Shown piece after piece: positions 26,160 to 38,777 of a stretch of 64,000 nt of DNA. Under the pieces are notes generated by a model. The model made no database searches, was not told the DNA's origin, and worked only from the letters and a program-made list of their open reading frames with translations. The stretch lies in the NCBI GenBank assembly GCA_034620365.1, contig JAQGEQ010000316.1:558001-622000 (forward strand), read 5' to 3'. How positions within the stretch are numbered: the first letter of the stretch is position 1; every line of letters starts with the position of its first letter. The DNA is from Pegea sp. RAD2-039 (Eukaryota > Chordata > Thaliacea > Salpida > Salpidae). The position numbers and the translations under genes were made by a program.

Positions 26160-27110
26160 AATATAACAGTGAATAATTTCATAGAATGTTGAACATAAAA
26201 AAAAGAAAAAGAGGTTTACAGTTTAAAAATGATAGTGTTGGCAATATTAAAACAGTTCAACTTCAGTTTGAACAGCACGAGAGAGTCTGAGACGGCAATA
26301 TCTGATGGCAGTTGGTTCCAATTACTAATTGTGCAATAAGAGAAAAAATTGCTCTGATTAAAGCACCAGGTTATATGGGCTTATAAGGGTGTATCCTGTG
26401 TCGTCTGAGTTGATATAACTTGAGGAAAGGACTAATCGAGAAAAAACTATCGAATTGAAGGCCAACTAAATTGTGGAAAATTAAAAAAATGAGAATTAAG
26501 TCTTGTTTAATACGTCGAATTTCCAAAGTACCCAAATTTAAGAATCTGAGACGATGTTCATAATTATTGCAGTTAATATTAAGCTTCTTGCGTACCAATC
26601 TCGTAAAAGTTGCCTGAACAGACTCACTTTTGTTGATACCATCAATTTAATATAGCATTCATGCACTGACATTCTATTCGACAATAGGACGTAAATGTAG
26701 TTTGAAGAGGTTGATAGAGAAGTATTAAATACAGAAGTATAAAAGATTGATTAAAGAAGTTTTAAAAAAGCAAAACTATACATTAGTCAAATAAAGAAAT
26801 ATATTGCTGCTGAATATTTAGTTATATACAGCTTACAACATCGAATAGATCTTAAATACAACCTTACCCCCTATTACTAAGGAGGTGATGTTTATATTAT
26901 TTAGAGCAGCAAAAATAGCCGCTAAGCTAGAATCTAAGCTTGACATCATCGATTAGAAAAACGCTAATAAGTTGATTGTTTACCATTTCAGCTTTATTCT
27001 GTTCCACCTAAAGCTGACTGTTGTTATCAAGCAAATGAGGTATTTCGTATTTTGCCTTAAGCTTTTGATTCATGAAGACAAAAAAAAAAGTTTCTTAATT
27101 GGTGAAGATA
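26160..27110 (-). mobile_element. LINE (CR1/L2-like) relic, 5'-truncated and decayed
   Basis: On the minus strand 26371-26598 encodes HRLRFLNLGTLEIRRIKQDL, then SFFSISPFLKLYQLRRHRIH, followed by FFSYCTISNWNQLPSDI. This is the conserved C-terminal part of non-LTR reverse transcriptase ORF2. A broken stretch nearer 27000 (KAEMVNNQLISVFL) resembles the segment between endonuclease and reverse transcriptase. Stops and shifts make it non-functional. It is the same family as the copy at 41620-43915, clearly similar at the nucleotide level. Confidence 0.8.
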
Positions 27111-28202
27111 AGACCCCACTTTTATTTTTAAAGCTGAACACTTGAGTCTATGTAGAGCAATCATAAGATCTCGAAAGTAAATATTCCACAAACTTCATTA
27201 TAAACTTTTGGATTTAAACATATTAAGAAAAAATGAAATTAGCTTTCTAACAATTTCTAATTGAACTAACTGGAGCTAACCTTTAGTTTTTTAGTAATGT
27301 TAGCAACTTGAAAAAAAAGCAGTTAGAATTGTTCCTTTGTGATGAATTAAATCAAAATTTATAAATTATTTTAAAAATATTACGTGATTATATCTATAAA
27401 GCTCAATCAAATATTTAATTGAAAATAAGATCACTAAAAGAGTTTAATTGTTGATAAGACAAAGGTAAAAATGTATTAGCCAAAACGTTATGAATAAGCA
27501 ATGAATGAAAGCTAATTCCTAAATTTAAATATCGTGAATCTAGTAAAAACATTTTTTTTATTTCTAATTGTTTTGAAACTTAAATCTTCCTACTTGAATT
27601 ATTTTAATTTCATTTTTTCATTCTACTCTTATTGGTTTGATGAAATTTATTATTGTAATGATTATTTTTTGAATAATAAACTTTTGATTTGATTAAAGTT
27701 AAATTATAAAAGATTCTGTTTTCAAAACTTTAAATTATAAATTTTGTCAAACTTTTTTTCAATTTTTGAATCAAATCTTTTTAATAATTTATTATTTTGA
27801 TGATTTTTTATCTAATTAAAGAAATGTTTTTATAGATTTTGTGTTTACTGTTATAAATTATGGTATAAAATTCTTGACTAAATTAAATGTTCAATTTTAT
27901 ATTTACTAAATCATCTGTCAATTATTTGTAATCACTTAGATTATTCTAAATTGTCATTATTAAATTAAAAATGGTTTTATAATTATTTTGTTATTATTTG
28001 ATTATTATGTTATTAATTTTAATCTTACCTCCTTATAAATAGTATTTTATAGTTTTTCTTTATTCAAAAGCTCTTTTTGTAAAATAACTTTTATAACATT
28101 CAAATTTTTTATAATTATGATGAGTCATTTAATTTTTGAAACTTAAAGTTTAGAAAAATAGTTAAAACTTTTTTTATTTTTTAGGCCTACCAAATTTACA
28201 TT
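27111..28202. other. Intergenic, presumed upstream region of CTF8
   Basis: AT-rich sequence with no coding stretch. A polypyrimidine tract followed by TTTTTTAG ends at about 28184, 18 bases before the CTF8 ATG, and looks like a splice acceptor in the 5' leader. Confidence 0.45.
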
Positions 28203-28535
28203 ATGGTTCAGATAAAAGTAATAAAGTCTGAATTTTTAAATGAGTTTGTTATATTAGAATTACAAGGAGAACTTTTATCTCGTTTTGATGATGGGTTAGC
28301 TGGAAATATTATTGGTGATTTACATTTTAGAAATGATGGAAAACCAATTCTTATTATTGGACATCATATCCTATATGGACAAGTAAAAAAACTTGAAAAA
28401 CCTTTTGCAGTTATGCAAAAAAAGAAGGAACAAACAACTGATTTTGGTTCATCAAAGGAATTTTCAATAAATACAATAATCAAAACTAAGCTAGTATTTT
28501 CTACACGGCCAAAACCAATTATTATACATAGTTGA
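28203..28535 (+). CDS. CTF8: Chromosome transmission fidelity protein 8 (CTF18-RFC subunit)
   Basis: Small subunit of the alternative clamp loader CTF18-DCC1-CTF8-RFC, which loads PCNA and supports sister-chromatid cohesion in the nucleus. It is 110 residues in a single exon. Motifs match the family end to end: MVQIKV at the start, LELQGEL, GLAGNIIGDLHF, ILIIGHHILYGQVKKLEKPF (the most conserved block), and the terminal KLVFSTRPKPII. The length is close to the human protein. The ATG is preceded by an acceptor-like AG 18 bases upstream. The next gene starts 181 bases downstream on the same strand, so the two may share a transcript. Confidence 0.92.
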   Translation: MVQIKVIKSEFLNEFVILELQGELLSRFDDGLAGNIIGDLHFRNDGKPILIIGHHILYGQVKKLEKPFAVMQKKKEQTTDFGSSKEFSINTIIKTKLVFSTRPKPIIIHS

Positions 28536-28716
28536 TATATAAATGGAAATAAAAAAGCTGAGATTTGAGCTGAAAAAGAAAGAAACACTTTTAAGATTAA
28601 AGATTTAAACCTGAGATTAGCCATTAATTTTGTTTTATTATTTTTATTTAGATTTATTGATGGACCTTTAGCTGGTTTTAATTTATAATCACAAATTCTG
28701 CCATTAAATAAATATT

Positions 28717-29099
28717 ATGAATGATTTATCATCAATTGCTGTTGCAAGTATCTTATTGGTTAGTTATAGCTTTCTCGTTCGTAAATTTTACTTTATTAGA
28801 GCTGAACTAAGTCCTTTGTCTATTCATAATCTACAAAACTTAGTAAGTCTTTTATATTAAACCTTTTATAATTTCTAAAATGATTACATCTGTAGAATCC
28901 ATTATTTCCTGAAGAAACTAATGCTGATGAAGATGATGATGTGTTTTTACAAAACAATCAGTTTCTTTGTAACATTAATAAACCTTCTTGGTGGAACCAT
29001 TACTTTAAATGGTTTAAAAGTGATAAAGCAACTTGCCATGGTTCAATGGTAGATGTAAGAAAAGCTTCAACATTACATTCAATGGAATCTGATGTTTAA
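28717..29099 (+). CDS. Unidentified small single-pass membrane protein (109 residues)
   Basis: Exons 28717-28842 and 28896-29099 are split by a 53-bp GT-AG intron in phase 0. The N-terminus (IAVASILLVSYSFLV) is one hydrophobic membrane segment followed by a basic RKFYFIRAEL, so the tail probably faces the cytosol. The tail has an acidic patch (EETNADEDDD) and a tryptophan-rich stretch, WWNHYFKWF. It starts 181 bases after the CTF8 stop with an acceptor-like TTTTTATTTAG in between (AG at 28650-28651), which fits an operon-like or dicistronic arrangement. I do not recognise the family. Confidence 0.65.
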
Positions 29100-31270
29100 C
29101 AATTTTGTAATTTTTGAATTGATGTAGTTTTGTTTCCTTTTCTGTAGTTTTTAGTTTTAAAAATTATCTTTATATTTTTATTGTAAAAGTTTTATTTTTT
29201 AGCTTTTGTTCTAAACTTTTTTATCTACAAGCTGATTCCAATTTTTTTAATCTTGAAATACTTTATTGAATTTATAATGTTTACAATATTTTAAACTTTT
29301 ACCTGTATTTATTATCATGTTGTTATCTTATCATTTTAAAATCTTATCAATTTTTGTGATAATTTTATCTTTATCAAAATCTTTTAAACATCGTTGTTTT
29401 ATATTTGTTTGTAATAATAAATAAGGGGTATCATATACTAAAGTAAAAGTATGATTGTTTTAGTTAATTGTATCTGAACAATAAAAAGTAGCTTAACCGT
29501 GAACAGTATGTCAGCAAGATTTTCTAGAAAATAGTCTAGAAGAAGTTACCAACAAAAAAGTAATAAGTTTAGATCATTATTGGAATAGTTTGGCTTAAAG
29601 TTTCTTAAATTTTAGCTGGTGAAACTGATACACATCTACATGAGAGGATTGAATATATTATCTTGTTGAATATCTGCACTATTTTTATTTGATCTTTTTA
29701 TTAGGAACAACTGATTTAGTTTTTTAGGTTATTAATAAATTGACATTTTTTTAATCATTGAAATGTAAGTTGTATTTTAATGTCATTTCTTATGAATTTC
29801 GAAAACTTTGAAGCTAAAACTTGTTGCTTTATCATCATGATGAAATTTTGAAAGTAAAAGATTCTTTTTTCTAAATTGATAATTTTAAATGTCAAAATAC
29901 CTGATTAGTAATATAATTTAAATACTGAATTATTTTCTGAGATTAATACTAAACCATAAACTTAAATAAGTTCATACAAGCTCTAGATGAATTTCAAGTA
30001 GCTATTTGCATCAAGTAATTTAGTAGAATTTTAAATCTGAAAACTTAAAGGAGACATTTTGATTTCGGAGCAGATAAAATAAAGATGGAGTCAGCAGATC
30101 TTATGGTGAACTTGGAATAAGATTATATTTTAACAAGTTAATAAACACTATTAATAGAATGTCATTAGTCATAATAGTTAGTGGTTTTGCATAATATAAT
30201 TTTTTTAAATTAACATTTGTAAAAAATCTATGAAACGATAAAAATTAAGCAAGTTGAAGTCGTTAGATATTATGTTTGTTGGTAATTCCCAAAATTTACC
30301 TTTTTTAAAGAGCATCAAATTTTTCAAATGATGCTAATTAAACAAAAAAATTAAAAATAATTCAGTTATTGACAAATTAAAAAATTAAGTTTAAGTGAAA
30401 ATCGGACTTAAATCAAATGAAGATTACAAACTGATTTTAGTAACTTTTAATAATGAAACTTATTTAACTGGAAAAACCATTTCAAGAATAACACTAAAAG
30501 GTCGGGGGTACTTAAAACTCGCTCAGTGCACTTGATAGAATCCTCTATAGCACTTTGACATATAAGATTCCAGAGCAGAAACACTAGCACATCTTTTGAG
30601 CTTAAACGTTAAACTAAATTTTTCTTTATTAATTAAAAGTTATCATATAACTAAACAATCAATTGCTGAGATGAAGATATTTGTCTAGTGCTAACGTAAG
30701 CAAAGGGCTTCTGTAAAAATCTTCACTAAGTCGCTAACGAAGTTCAATTAAAGTAGAATTATCAGTTGAAGTGTGCAAAACAACAACAAAGTTATTTAGT
30801 TTTTAACTTATAAAAAATGAAAACTATTTAAACCTTTTAAGTGCAGTATTTCATTTATTTCACACTTAAACTGATTAATTATTAATTTTTTTAAATATTG
30901 GAGTAAACAAAAATTAATCTTTTAGTAATCAACTACATCAATTTGATGTTTGAAATAAATTTTTTTGTAAAACGATTAAATTTATTTTGAAGTTTCACTT
31001 TTTAAGAACTTAACAAAAATTTCAACAAATTTGTTGAAAATCTGACTAAGAGTCTTCAATTAAATAATAAATTCAATTTCTTCATTCAAATTAAACAAAT
31101 TTTATTCTTTAAGTATTTGACAAACTTGATTGTTAAATTGTTTATTTCATTTTCAAAAAAAATACAAATCTTCAAACTCTCTAAAAATAGAATTTCAAAT
31201 TTTTTTTTTAATTTAATATTCCAACAAAATTTTAAAACCATCTCAAAAATCGCTAAAACTGATGACGTCA
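29100..31270. other. Intergenic, no gene seen
   Basis: AT-rich sequence between the CTF8 pair and GDPD. A more GC-rich patch at about 30490-30620 may be an old repeat but matches nothing else in the window. The GDPD-proximal end carries a TGACGTCA at 31263, just after the GDPD stop codon. Confidence 0.45.
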
Positions 31271-32604
31271 TCATTCAAACCGCTGTTAATACCAACCAAG
31301 AAGAAATAAAAGCAATCAATGACGTCACCTTTGTCGATGCTTCGTTAATAACGTAAGCTTGTCGTGACGTCATCATGAAATTATTCAGAGTCGCTGGGAA
31401 ATCGGTGAAGAACCCATCGATATCGGCTTCGATGAATCGCGAGATTTCCATATAAGGATCGGCGCCGAAATCGAACGCCAAAAATTGATTTTCATTTCGA
31501 AAAGTAAAAGCGTGAACCTGCGACAACAATAACGTCATCACTCGCTTTTATGACGTTACCTTTCACCTTCAAACCAAAGGAATGACATCGTGATACAAGT
31601 GACGTTTTTCCAGTCACGTGGTTAGTGACGTTATCGACAGTGATAATATCATTCTTCGAGACGCCGACGCCGTAACAAAAAGTTGATAAATGGCGTAGAA
31701 GGCGATCCGTGGGCGGTGATGACTTCATCAAATAGACAAGAGGCGCGTCAGTGAGTTTGGAAAGAGCTTCCAGACTTTTTAAATCAAAAGATTGAATAAA
31801 GATGTTATTCTGGTGATATTGTGATGACGTCACGTGATCAATGAAAAGCTCTTCGACACTTATGTTGAAAAGATTGTTGAAAAAAGTCGGGAATTTCAGT
31901 TCGGGGTAAATCCCTTTCGAGCCATTAAAAGCTGCTTCCATAAATTGATCAAAAGTCGCGATTTCAAACAGCGTATTGAAACTTGAATCGCGAAACTCCC
32001 AACTTTGAACCTTCGATGACGTTACCAGCTTAATTTGTTAGTGACGTCATCACTTACCGCCTTGAGCGTTTTTATCTCAGCCAAAGTGAAATCAAACGAA
32101 AAAAAGTCGTTTCGCGTCACACCGTCGATAGTGTAGGTACGCCTGCGATCTTCAAATTCCAGATGTGACGTCACATCCGTCGAATCACTTAACCACGGAT
32201 CATGGCGACAAATCATCTGCCGATCCTGAAATCAAAGCTTGAGTGACCTCATCACTTATTAGTGTGACGTTATCACCTTCGTGAAGACGATGTCACATTC
32301 GATGACGTCAGCACCTTGCTTGATGGCCAGTTGGTAGGCTTCGACTGTATGTTCAGGAAGCATTCCTGAAAAACTATACTCTAATCGCTTTCATGACATC
32401 ATCTTCGTCATGACAACCTGAACTCCCGCGGTGAGCTATTATGATTGGTCTGTCGAGCTGTGTGATGATGTCATCAGTGGTGACGTCATCAGCTGCTAAG
32501 GCTGAGTAAAAAAAGAAAATTAAGATTGCTGAAAAGTTCATCTTGCTACTGAAGCTAATCAAAGATTGAAGCGCGATTTTAAGCGTGTCGATTTAGTGAC
32601 GTCA
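31263..32604. repeat. TGACGTCA palindrome cluster across the GDPD gene
   Basis: Nine perfect copies begin at 31263, 31320, 31365, 31825, 32042, 32166, 32303, 32481 and 32597. They lie in the 3' flank, introns (31320 at a donor, 32042), exons (five) and the upstream region (32597, about 60 bases before the ATG). One-mismatch relatives such as TAACGTCA and TGATGTCA occupy the remaining introns. Confidence 0.9.
31271..32541 (-). CDS. Secreted glycerophosphodiester phosphodiesterase (GDPD family)
   Basis: Hydrolyses glycerophosphodiesters to glycerol-3-phosphate and an alcohol. Exons, minus strand: 32418-32541 (ATG 32541), 32277-32365, 32058-32225, 31567-32010, 31329-31517 and 31271-31282, giving about 341 residues. 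A signal peptide (MNFSAILIFFFYSALA) precedes the barrel. Catalytic-site motifs are IIIAHRGSSG, LPEHTVEAY, DVIECD and MICRHDPWL, with the conserved late segment ADIDGFFTDFPATLNNF. The layout resembles the extended GlpQ/plant-type GDPDs rather than mammalian membrane GDPDs. The last exon has only three codons plus the stop. All five introns are 46-52 bp and each contains TGACGTCA or a one-base variant. Confidence 0.9.
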
Positions 32605-32605
32605 T

Positions 32606-34226
32606 TATTAATCAGCTGTTGACATTTGATCATGTGATGAGCCTTATCGCCTTTTTCAGCTATTGAAGTCAGTTTACTCCCAAAACCAATTTTTACCTGA
32701 TTTATTTAAATTAAAAGTTTTTCTATAATTTTTTTATCAAAAACTTTTTATTTTAAGAAAAATCTTTCATTAAATTTTTTTGGATTAAAATCTTGAAAAG
32801 AACTTTTTATTTGAAAACAAAAACGATAAAAAATTTATTAAATACCACTAAGCTCATTTTTTTAAGCTATAAAAATATTTTAAAAAGTTTTAAAAACTTC
32901 TTTTTCTTTTATCTCGGAAATTGAAAGCATAAAATAAAGTTTAGAAAAAGATTTGTTAATCCGAAATATTTGATGATAACAACAACTGATGGACTTACTT
33001 TAATCAACTTATTATTGTTTATTCAATTACCAACAACATATACTTTGAAAAACCGATTTATATAAATGTTGTTTGCATTAGTTTGATTACAGCTTAATAG
33101 TTTGCTAAACAATCTACTATTGAAAATTATGATTTTAAACAATTTTTAAAAAATTTGTACTTAAATTGTTGCAATCTTTCATGATGCAATTTCTTAATTA
33201 AGCATATAATAACAATTAGTAGCTTATGGATTTACTAATAGCAAACTTCCTTAGAAGCTTATCAGCTATTTGAGTGGGCTATTACGAAGCTGTCTTGTAA
33301 CTCTCAATCAAATAAACAATTGTCAAGAACAAAGTCGAAAAATAAAATTTTGATAAAAATTGATTTGATGATAGACTAGCTAGAATTTTATTTGAGAAAG
33401 ATTGGAATGAATATATTTAAGAAAATATTTAGATTAATCAATTTTTATGTTTTGATTTTTCTTAAATATAATTTATAACTTGAAAAAAATTCGTTATACT
33501 TTTCATACATTGAAGGCAGAGGTTATCTTGTTTGCTTTTGTAGTAATATATTCAGTTTTGATTTTTACTATAAAATTGAGCAAATAACGAACAACAGAAT
33601 TAAGTCATTTATCTTCATTAAAACTGTTCTGAATTATTATCAATGTTTTATTTAGTCTGTTAATAAAATTCGTTTAATTACTAATACTATCAATAACATT
33701 TGGACTTAATATTTAGAATTTTTACCAGAGTTTAAAATATGTTTGTTTTAAGAAGATGTCATATAAATGCATTGGTTTGATTTCTTATATAAAAAATTAA
33801 TAACTACTAAAATAAAAAAAATTGATTAAATATTAAAATCCTTTATTAAGTGGTCAATATAAAATTGAGTAGTTATTTATCCAATCTTCAAAAATGTCTT
33901 TACTAACGCTTTTTAATATTGATTTAGTTTTAGTGCAAATAACAGTTTTTTGAAATTACCTCATAAGACTTTCAAGTTGCATTTATTAGAATTAAAATAG
34001 TTTTTTTTACTTAACCAAATCAAAAAATTATGCCAAGGTAATAAACAAAGACGGTTACATTTGTTTCTTAAAATATAAAAACAATTTGAAGTAATTGAAT
34101 ATCTTGATTGTACAATAATAACCAAAGCTACAGGAAACTATTAACTTTGATGACAGGTTAACAAATCTATAAATTGCTGAAGTCCTAAAACGTCTACTTC
34201 AGTGCTAAAACTTCAGCTAATTAAAG
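32606..34226. other. Divergent intergenic region between GDPD and the adhesion GPCR
   Basis: AT-rich sequence that must hold both promoters. Next to the GDPD start are the TGACGTCA at 32597 and an E-box-like CATGTG. No other defined element is seen. Confidence 0.45.
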
Positions 34227-37200
34227 ATGTTTAAAAGCTTCAATTTTGTGATAGTTATTCTCAATCTTTCAGGTAAAGATCTTTGTTATTTGATTAATCT
34301 TTATTAGTATGTGGGGACTCTTAGTTAAAGATAATTGCTGCTATTTGTCAAAACGTATTCTTGGTTTATTTTAGTTTTATTTATATAGTAGTATCAAAGA
34401 TAATCTTTTTAGTAAATGTTTATTAACAAAGTTAAAATCGATTAAACATTTTTTTAATCTTTATCTTTGGCATTTAAAAAACCAGATCTTTTATTTTTCT
34501 TTTATCAAATTAAGTTGGAAGTGTAAGCAAAATTATCTCAAATGCACAAAATAAATTACTATTAAGTTAATTATCAAAATGATTACACATTAAGTAATCT
34601 TGTTTAATTTTATTACAGTTCTTATTGATTGTGTATTTGTGAATGAATTAAAGTTTCAAGGTCGCCATTATGTCCTATCAAATCTTACTTTGACTTATGA
34701 GCAAGCCTCAATTCATTGTAGTAAGAGTTCTTATAAGTTATTAGAAATTCAAACTGACCAGGTTCAACAAAGTATTAATTCTTTTTTTACTGAAATAATT
34801 CAAACAAATTCTGTTTCTTCCAAATTCATATGGATCGGTTTAAAACTTAAAAGAAAATTAACTAGTGGAAGGTGGAACCTGAGAACCTTCTTCATCATTA
34901 CAAGGTGCTTCTTGATTTAAAGTTCATTAATTTCATTAATTTAATCTCAGCTACTCTAACTGGGGTAAAGATCAACCAGAATTGAACAAAGGGATCTGTG
35001 GAGCCTTATCAACTAATAAAACTGACGACAGGAACTTGGCCAGATGGTATAATCGAAAATGTGAATTGGAATATCAATTTATTTGTGAAGGTTTCTCCTT
35101 ATTGTTTAATAAATTCTTATAAAAGATTGTTTAAAGTTGTTCTAACCTTTTATACTATTTATTTTATCATTTTTAATCTAAATGTTTAAAAATCTTATGA
35201 TGAACTACTTTATATTTTTTAATTTTTGTTATGACATAATTTTTATAATTTCTATAATACTTTCAAAGTTTATGTGTCATTAAATGCTTATATTCTACAT
35301 TAACTTTATTTTTTCTATTTTTTTTTATTAAAAGCAACTTAGGTATAAAATCATATTCTCACTATACTGTGGGAATGAACCTATACTGATTAAAATCGCA
35401 ATTTACGTAAATTTTTTACATAGTAATTTATTTATATATTATTATAATTTATAGTTTAAGAAATATATGTAATAGAATGGTATAACTCAAACATATTACT
35501 TAAGTAAAGTTGTTAAAGTAAAGTTAATCAAAAAGAATATTTGAAATAATTGAAACATAGAATTTAAGATTACCTCTAAAAATATGCAATAATTCGTTAG
35601 ATTAAACTGAAATAATAGTATTTTCCTATATTACTAATAACGAGAACTTAGTACATAATTAGTTGTGAAATCAGAGTTCAAGTCGTGAGAAAATATTTAT
35701 TTCAGGTCCCGTCGGTGAAAATGAAGTTGAAATTGTATCACTACCAACAATAACAGTTTCTATTTCAAGTACTAAACTATTCAGTTCTTTTTTTGAAAAT
35801 ATTACATTACCTCCTGCTACAATGCCAACTAAACTTTCAAACAAGTTTGTTATTCCTCAAAGTGTTGTTAACAAAACTTTAAAAAGTAAAGATTTGAAGA
35901 GATTTTCTTCAATTGTTGATGAATTATTGACGTACCCAATAAATAAAACTGAAAGAAAAACAAATAGTATTTTAAAGAGCAAAGCAAAGAATTTCATCTT
36001 GATGTCTGAACAAATCACTAACAACATAGAGATAGAAGTAAACTATTTTTAATCTCTTATTTAAAATTTTGTATTTAGTTTCAATAAAATTTAGCTTTTG
36101 ATAAAACTTTAAAGCTTTTCTTGTTTTTATCCGAAAACCAAAACATTAAAAGATATTTTATTTCTCTAGGCTCATGTAGTAGTCAACTTGACTAACTTGT
36201 ACTTGGAGGCTGAAATTATTCCAAACGAGGTTCAAACTGAAGATTTAGTTCTAGGAAAAGTCAATCAAGATCAAAACTTTGAAGTTATTTTGCCTCATCA
36301 CCTTCTAAATGAGCTACATGCTGATGAACAATCAAAAAATCTCCAAGTTATAGTAGCTATCTACCATGAAACGGAAGTTTTCGAAACTGCGACAAACAAT
36401 GAAATAAAATCGATTGAAAAACAGCCAACTATCTTAATGGGAGATGTTTTATCTGTAAACATTCCTGGTGTTGACACTTCTCATTTAAAAACTAATTTCT
36501 CTTTTTATTTACCAAATAAGAAGGTTGGTTTACTTTCTAAGAATATCAGTTTGAGGGAGCTTGATTCAGTTTATTCTGAAATACCAAGTGTAGTTAAATC
36601 TATTCCTGGTATTTATTGGGAGAAAAATTCTGAGATTCGATACTCCGTTGAAGTGAAATGTGCTTCATTAAATACATCTAGTTTTGAATGGACGTCTAAA
36701 GGATGTGAAAAAAGATCAGATAAAAATGGGAAACAAATTTGTGTTTGTTCACATATGACTCATTTTTCAATTATACTAGTGAGCTTTATTCCTGTAATTT
36801 TTTTAATAGAATGAAAGTACAAGTTAGATGTTTCGAGATAAAATCAATTGGCACATTAAATTATATTGAAATTTATTTTTGTATCTTTCAGGAAGTTAGT
36901 GATGCTTTCTATCCTAAGTTTTTATCTTATGTCACTATGACCGGCTGTTCAATTTCTGTTGTTTGCTTATTTCTCACAATCGGAATAACTCTATCATTTA
37001 GGTGATACCTTCTCAGGGTTTCAAAATACTTTAAAATGTTTATCAAATAACTTTGATAGTCTAAACTGGAGCCAAACTTATTGCTTTAACAATTTCCTTT
37101 TTGCCTTTTGATTATACCGTTTAAAAACTTGAAACTTTAAAAATTTCTCAAACTTTATATATTTTTGATCTTTTAACAGAGAACTTAGAAACAAGATCCT

Positions 37201-38267
37201 TCATCAAATCATTCTACACATCTGTTTTGCTCTTTTGAGCCTCAATATCATCTTTATGATTGGAATTGATCAGACTTCTTTTCCTCTTCTTTGCATTACC
37301 TCAACTCTTCTTCTTCATTACTCAGTCCTACTGGCTTGGAGCTGGATGCTCTTAGAAGGAATCTTTCTCTTTAAGTCGATTGTTTGGTCGCAATTAAAGT
37401 CCAGAACGGGTGTTGTAGAAAACATCATTTTGGCCACCTTTGCTTGCTATGGTTAGTTTAACTTTTTGCAAAATTTAATATTTGATTTTACATTTTAACG
37501 TCATTTTCATCATTAACGTTTCTGTTTACAAATGTCTTCTTTTATTAATGAAAGTCACAGTAACATAAGTCTACAAAGTCTAATAGTCTACAAAGAATTC
37601 AATTTTTCCTAATTTAGTTTGATAAATATTTAATAAGCTTTCATTCTTTTCAGCAATTCCAGCAATAATTGTTGCAACTTGTTACTTTGTAGTAGAAGAG
37701 TATAAAAGTGAAAAATATTGTTGGTTGAGTGGAAAGCTGTTGTATAAAAGCGTAGTTTTACCAATTGGAGCAGTTTTAACTGTTAATATATTAATATTGA
37801 TATTGGTGATGTATTATATCACTTGTAGAGCCTCGGTAAGTTGTAATTTCAGTTTTAAACTTTAACTGAGCTTCAAAATTATACTTTTAGATGTTAAAAA
37901 GACAATCCAACTATAGAACATTTTCTTTAGCTGCTAAAAGAGCTTGTTGTATGCTTTTTGCGCTGGGAGTGCCTTGGATTTTTGGATATTTTATGATATT
38001 AGCTCAAGATCAAGCTACAAAGTTCTATTTCTCAGTTATATTTTCTGCAATTAATTCTTTACAAGTAAATCATTTGGAGTTTTATAAAAATATTTCGGCT
38101 TATTTGTTTTTTAGGGACTCGGAATTTTCTTTTTTTATTGCTTTCGACAACAACATGTAAAAAGCTTATGCAAAGAAAGGTTTTTCAAGGTTTGTGGATG
38201 TTGCTCTCGCGCAAGATGTGAAAAATCCAGAATGGAAATGGTAGCTCATACTTTTACAATTATTTGA
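34227..38267 (+). CDS. Adhesion G-protein-coupled receptor with N-terminal C-type lectin domain
   Basis: Exons 34227-34272, 34619-34904, 34951-35090, 35706-36037, 36170-36778, 36892-37001, 37180-37451, 37654-37835, 37891-38064 and 38115-38267 join in phase to about 767 residues. In order: a signal peptide (MFKSFNFVIVILNLS); a C-type lectin-like domain (FIWIGLKLK, YSNWGKDQPELN, CELEYQFICEG); a Ser/Thr-rich stalk; a GAIN-like region; a GPS motif ending GKQICVCSHMTHFSIIL, with autocleavage expected between Met and Thr; then seven membrane helices including HYSVLLAWSWMLLEG (TM3) and GVPWIFGYFMI (TM6). The ligand is unknown, and carbohydrate or protein binding through the lectin domain is inferred. 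The lectin-domain middle (exon junction 34904/34951) is less conserved than expected. The weak donor GTTTCT at 35091 should be checked. Confidence 0.87.
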
Positions 38268-38777
38268 ATTAATATCACAAAATATTTACAGAAACCTTCA
38301 TGCTCAAAAATTACCAAATTTAAACAAACACAAAATTAAACGGAACAAAAATGAGATCTTTTTGATATTCAGCTGACTTTTTATATAATCTAATCAATTA
38401 ATCGATTTTAAAGTAAAAAGCTTTCGAAATAAAAAGATTAAAAAAAATTGTGAAGTTTGGTTGCTGTTGGAATAGAAAATAAAAAATTGTCTTCTAATAT
38501 TTAAGAAAATTGAAGTAACAACAACTTTTTAACTACTTTTATTAAATTAGATACAACAGTAGAAAATGTGATCGATAAATGTCAAACACAAACTTGATCG
38601 TGCAACAATTTTTTGAAAACTCCAAAATTTGAACAAAAAGTTAATTTGATGAAGAAAATGAAAAAAAATACAAAAATGTCGTTTTGATAATTGAAAATAA
38701 AGTCAGAAGCTGCTAATGGTTGAGAAAAAGACGATAAAAATACGAAATAAATGTCCAAAACCGACTTCTAAGAGTTT
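38268..38777. other. Convergent 3' intergenic region
   Basis: About 0.5 kb between the stop codons of the plus-strand receptor and the minus-strand KCTD gene, AT-rich, presumably holding both 3' UTRs. No other feature is seen. Confidence 0.5.
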
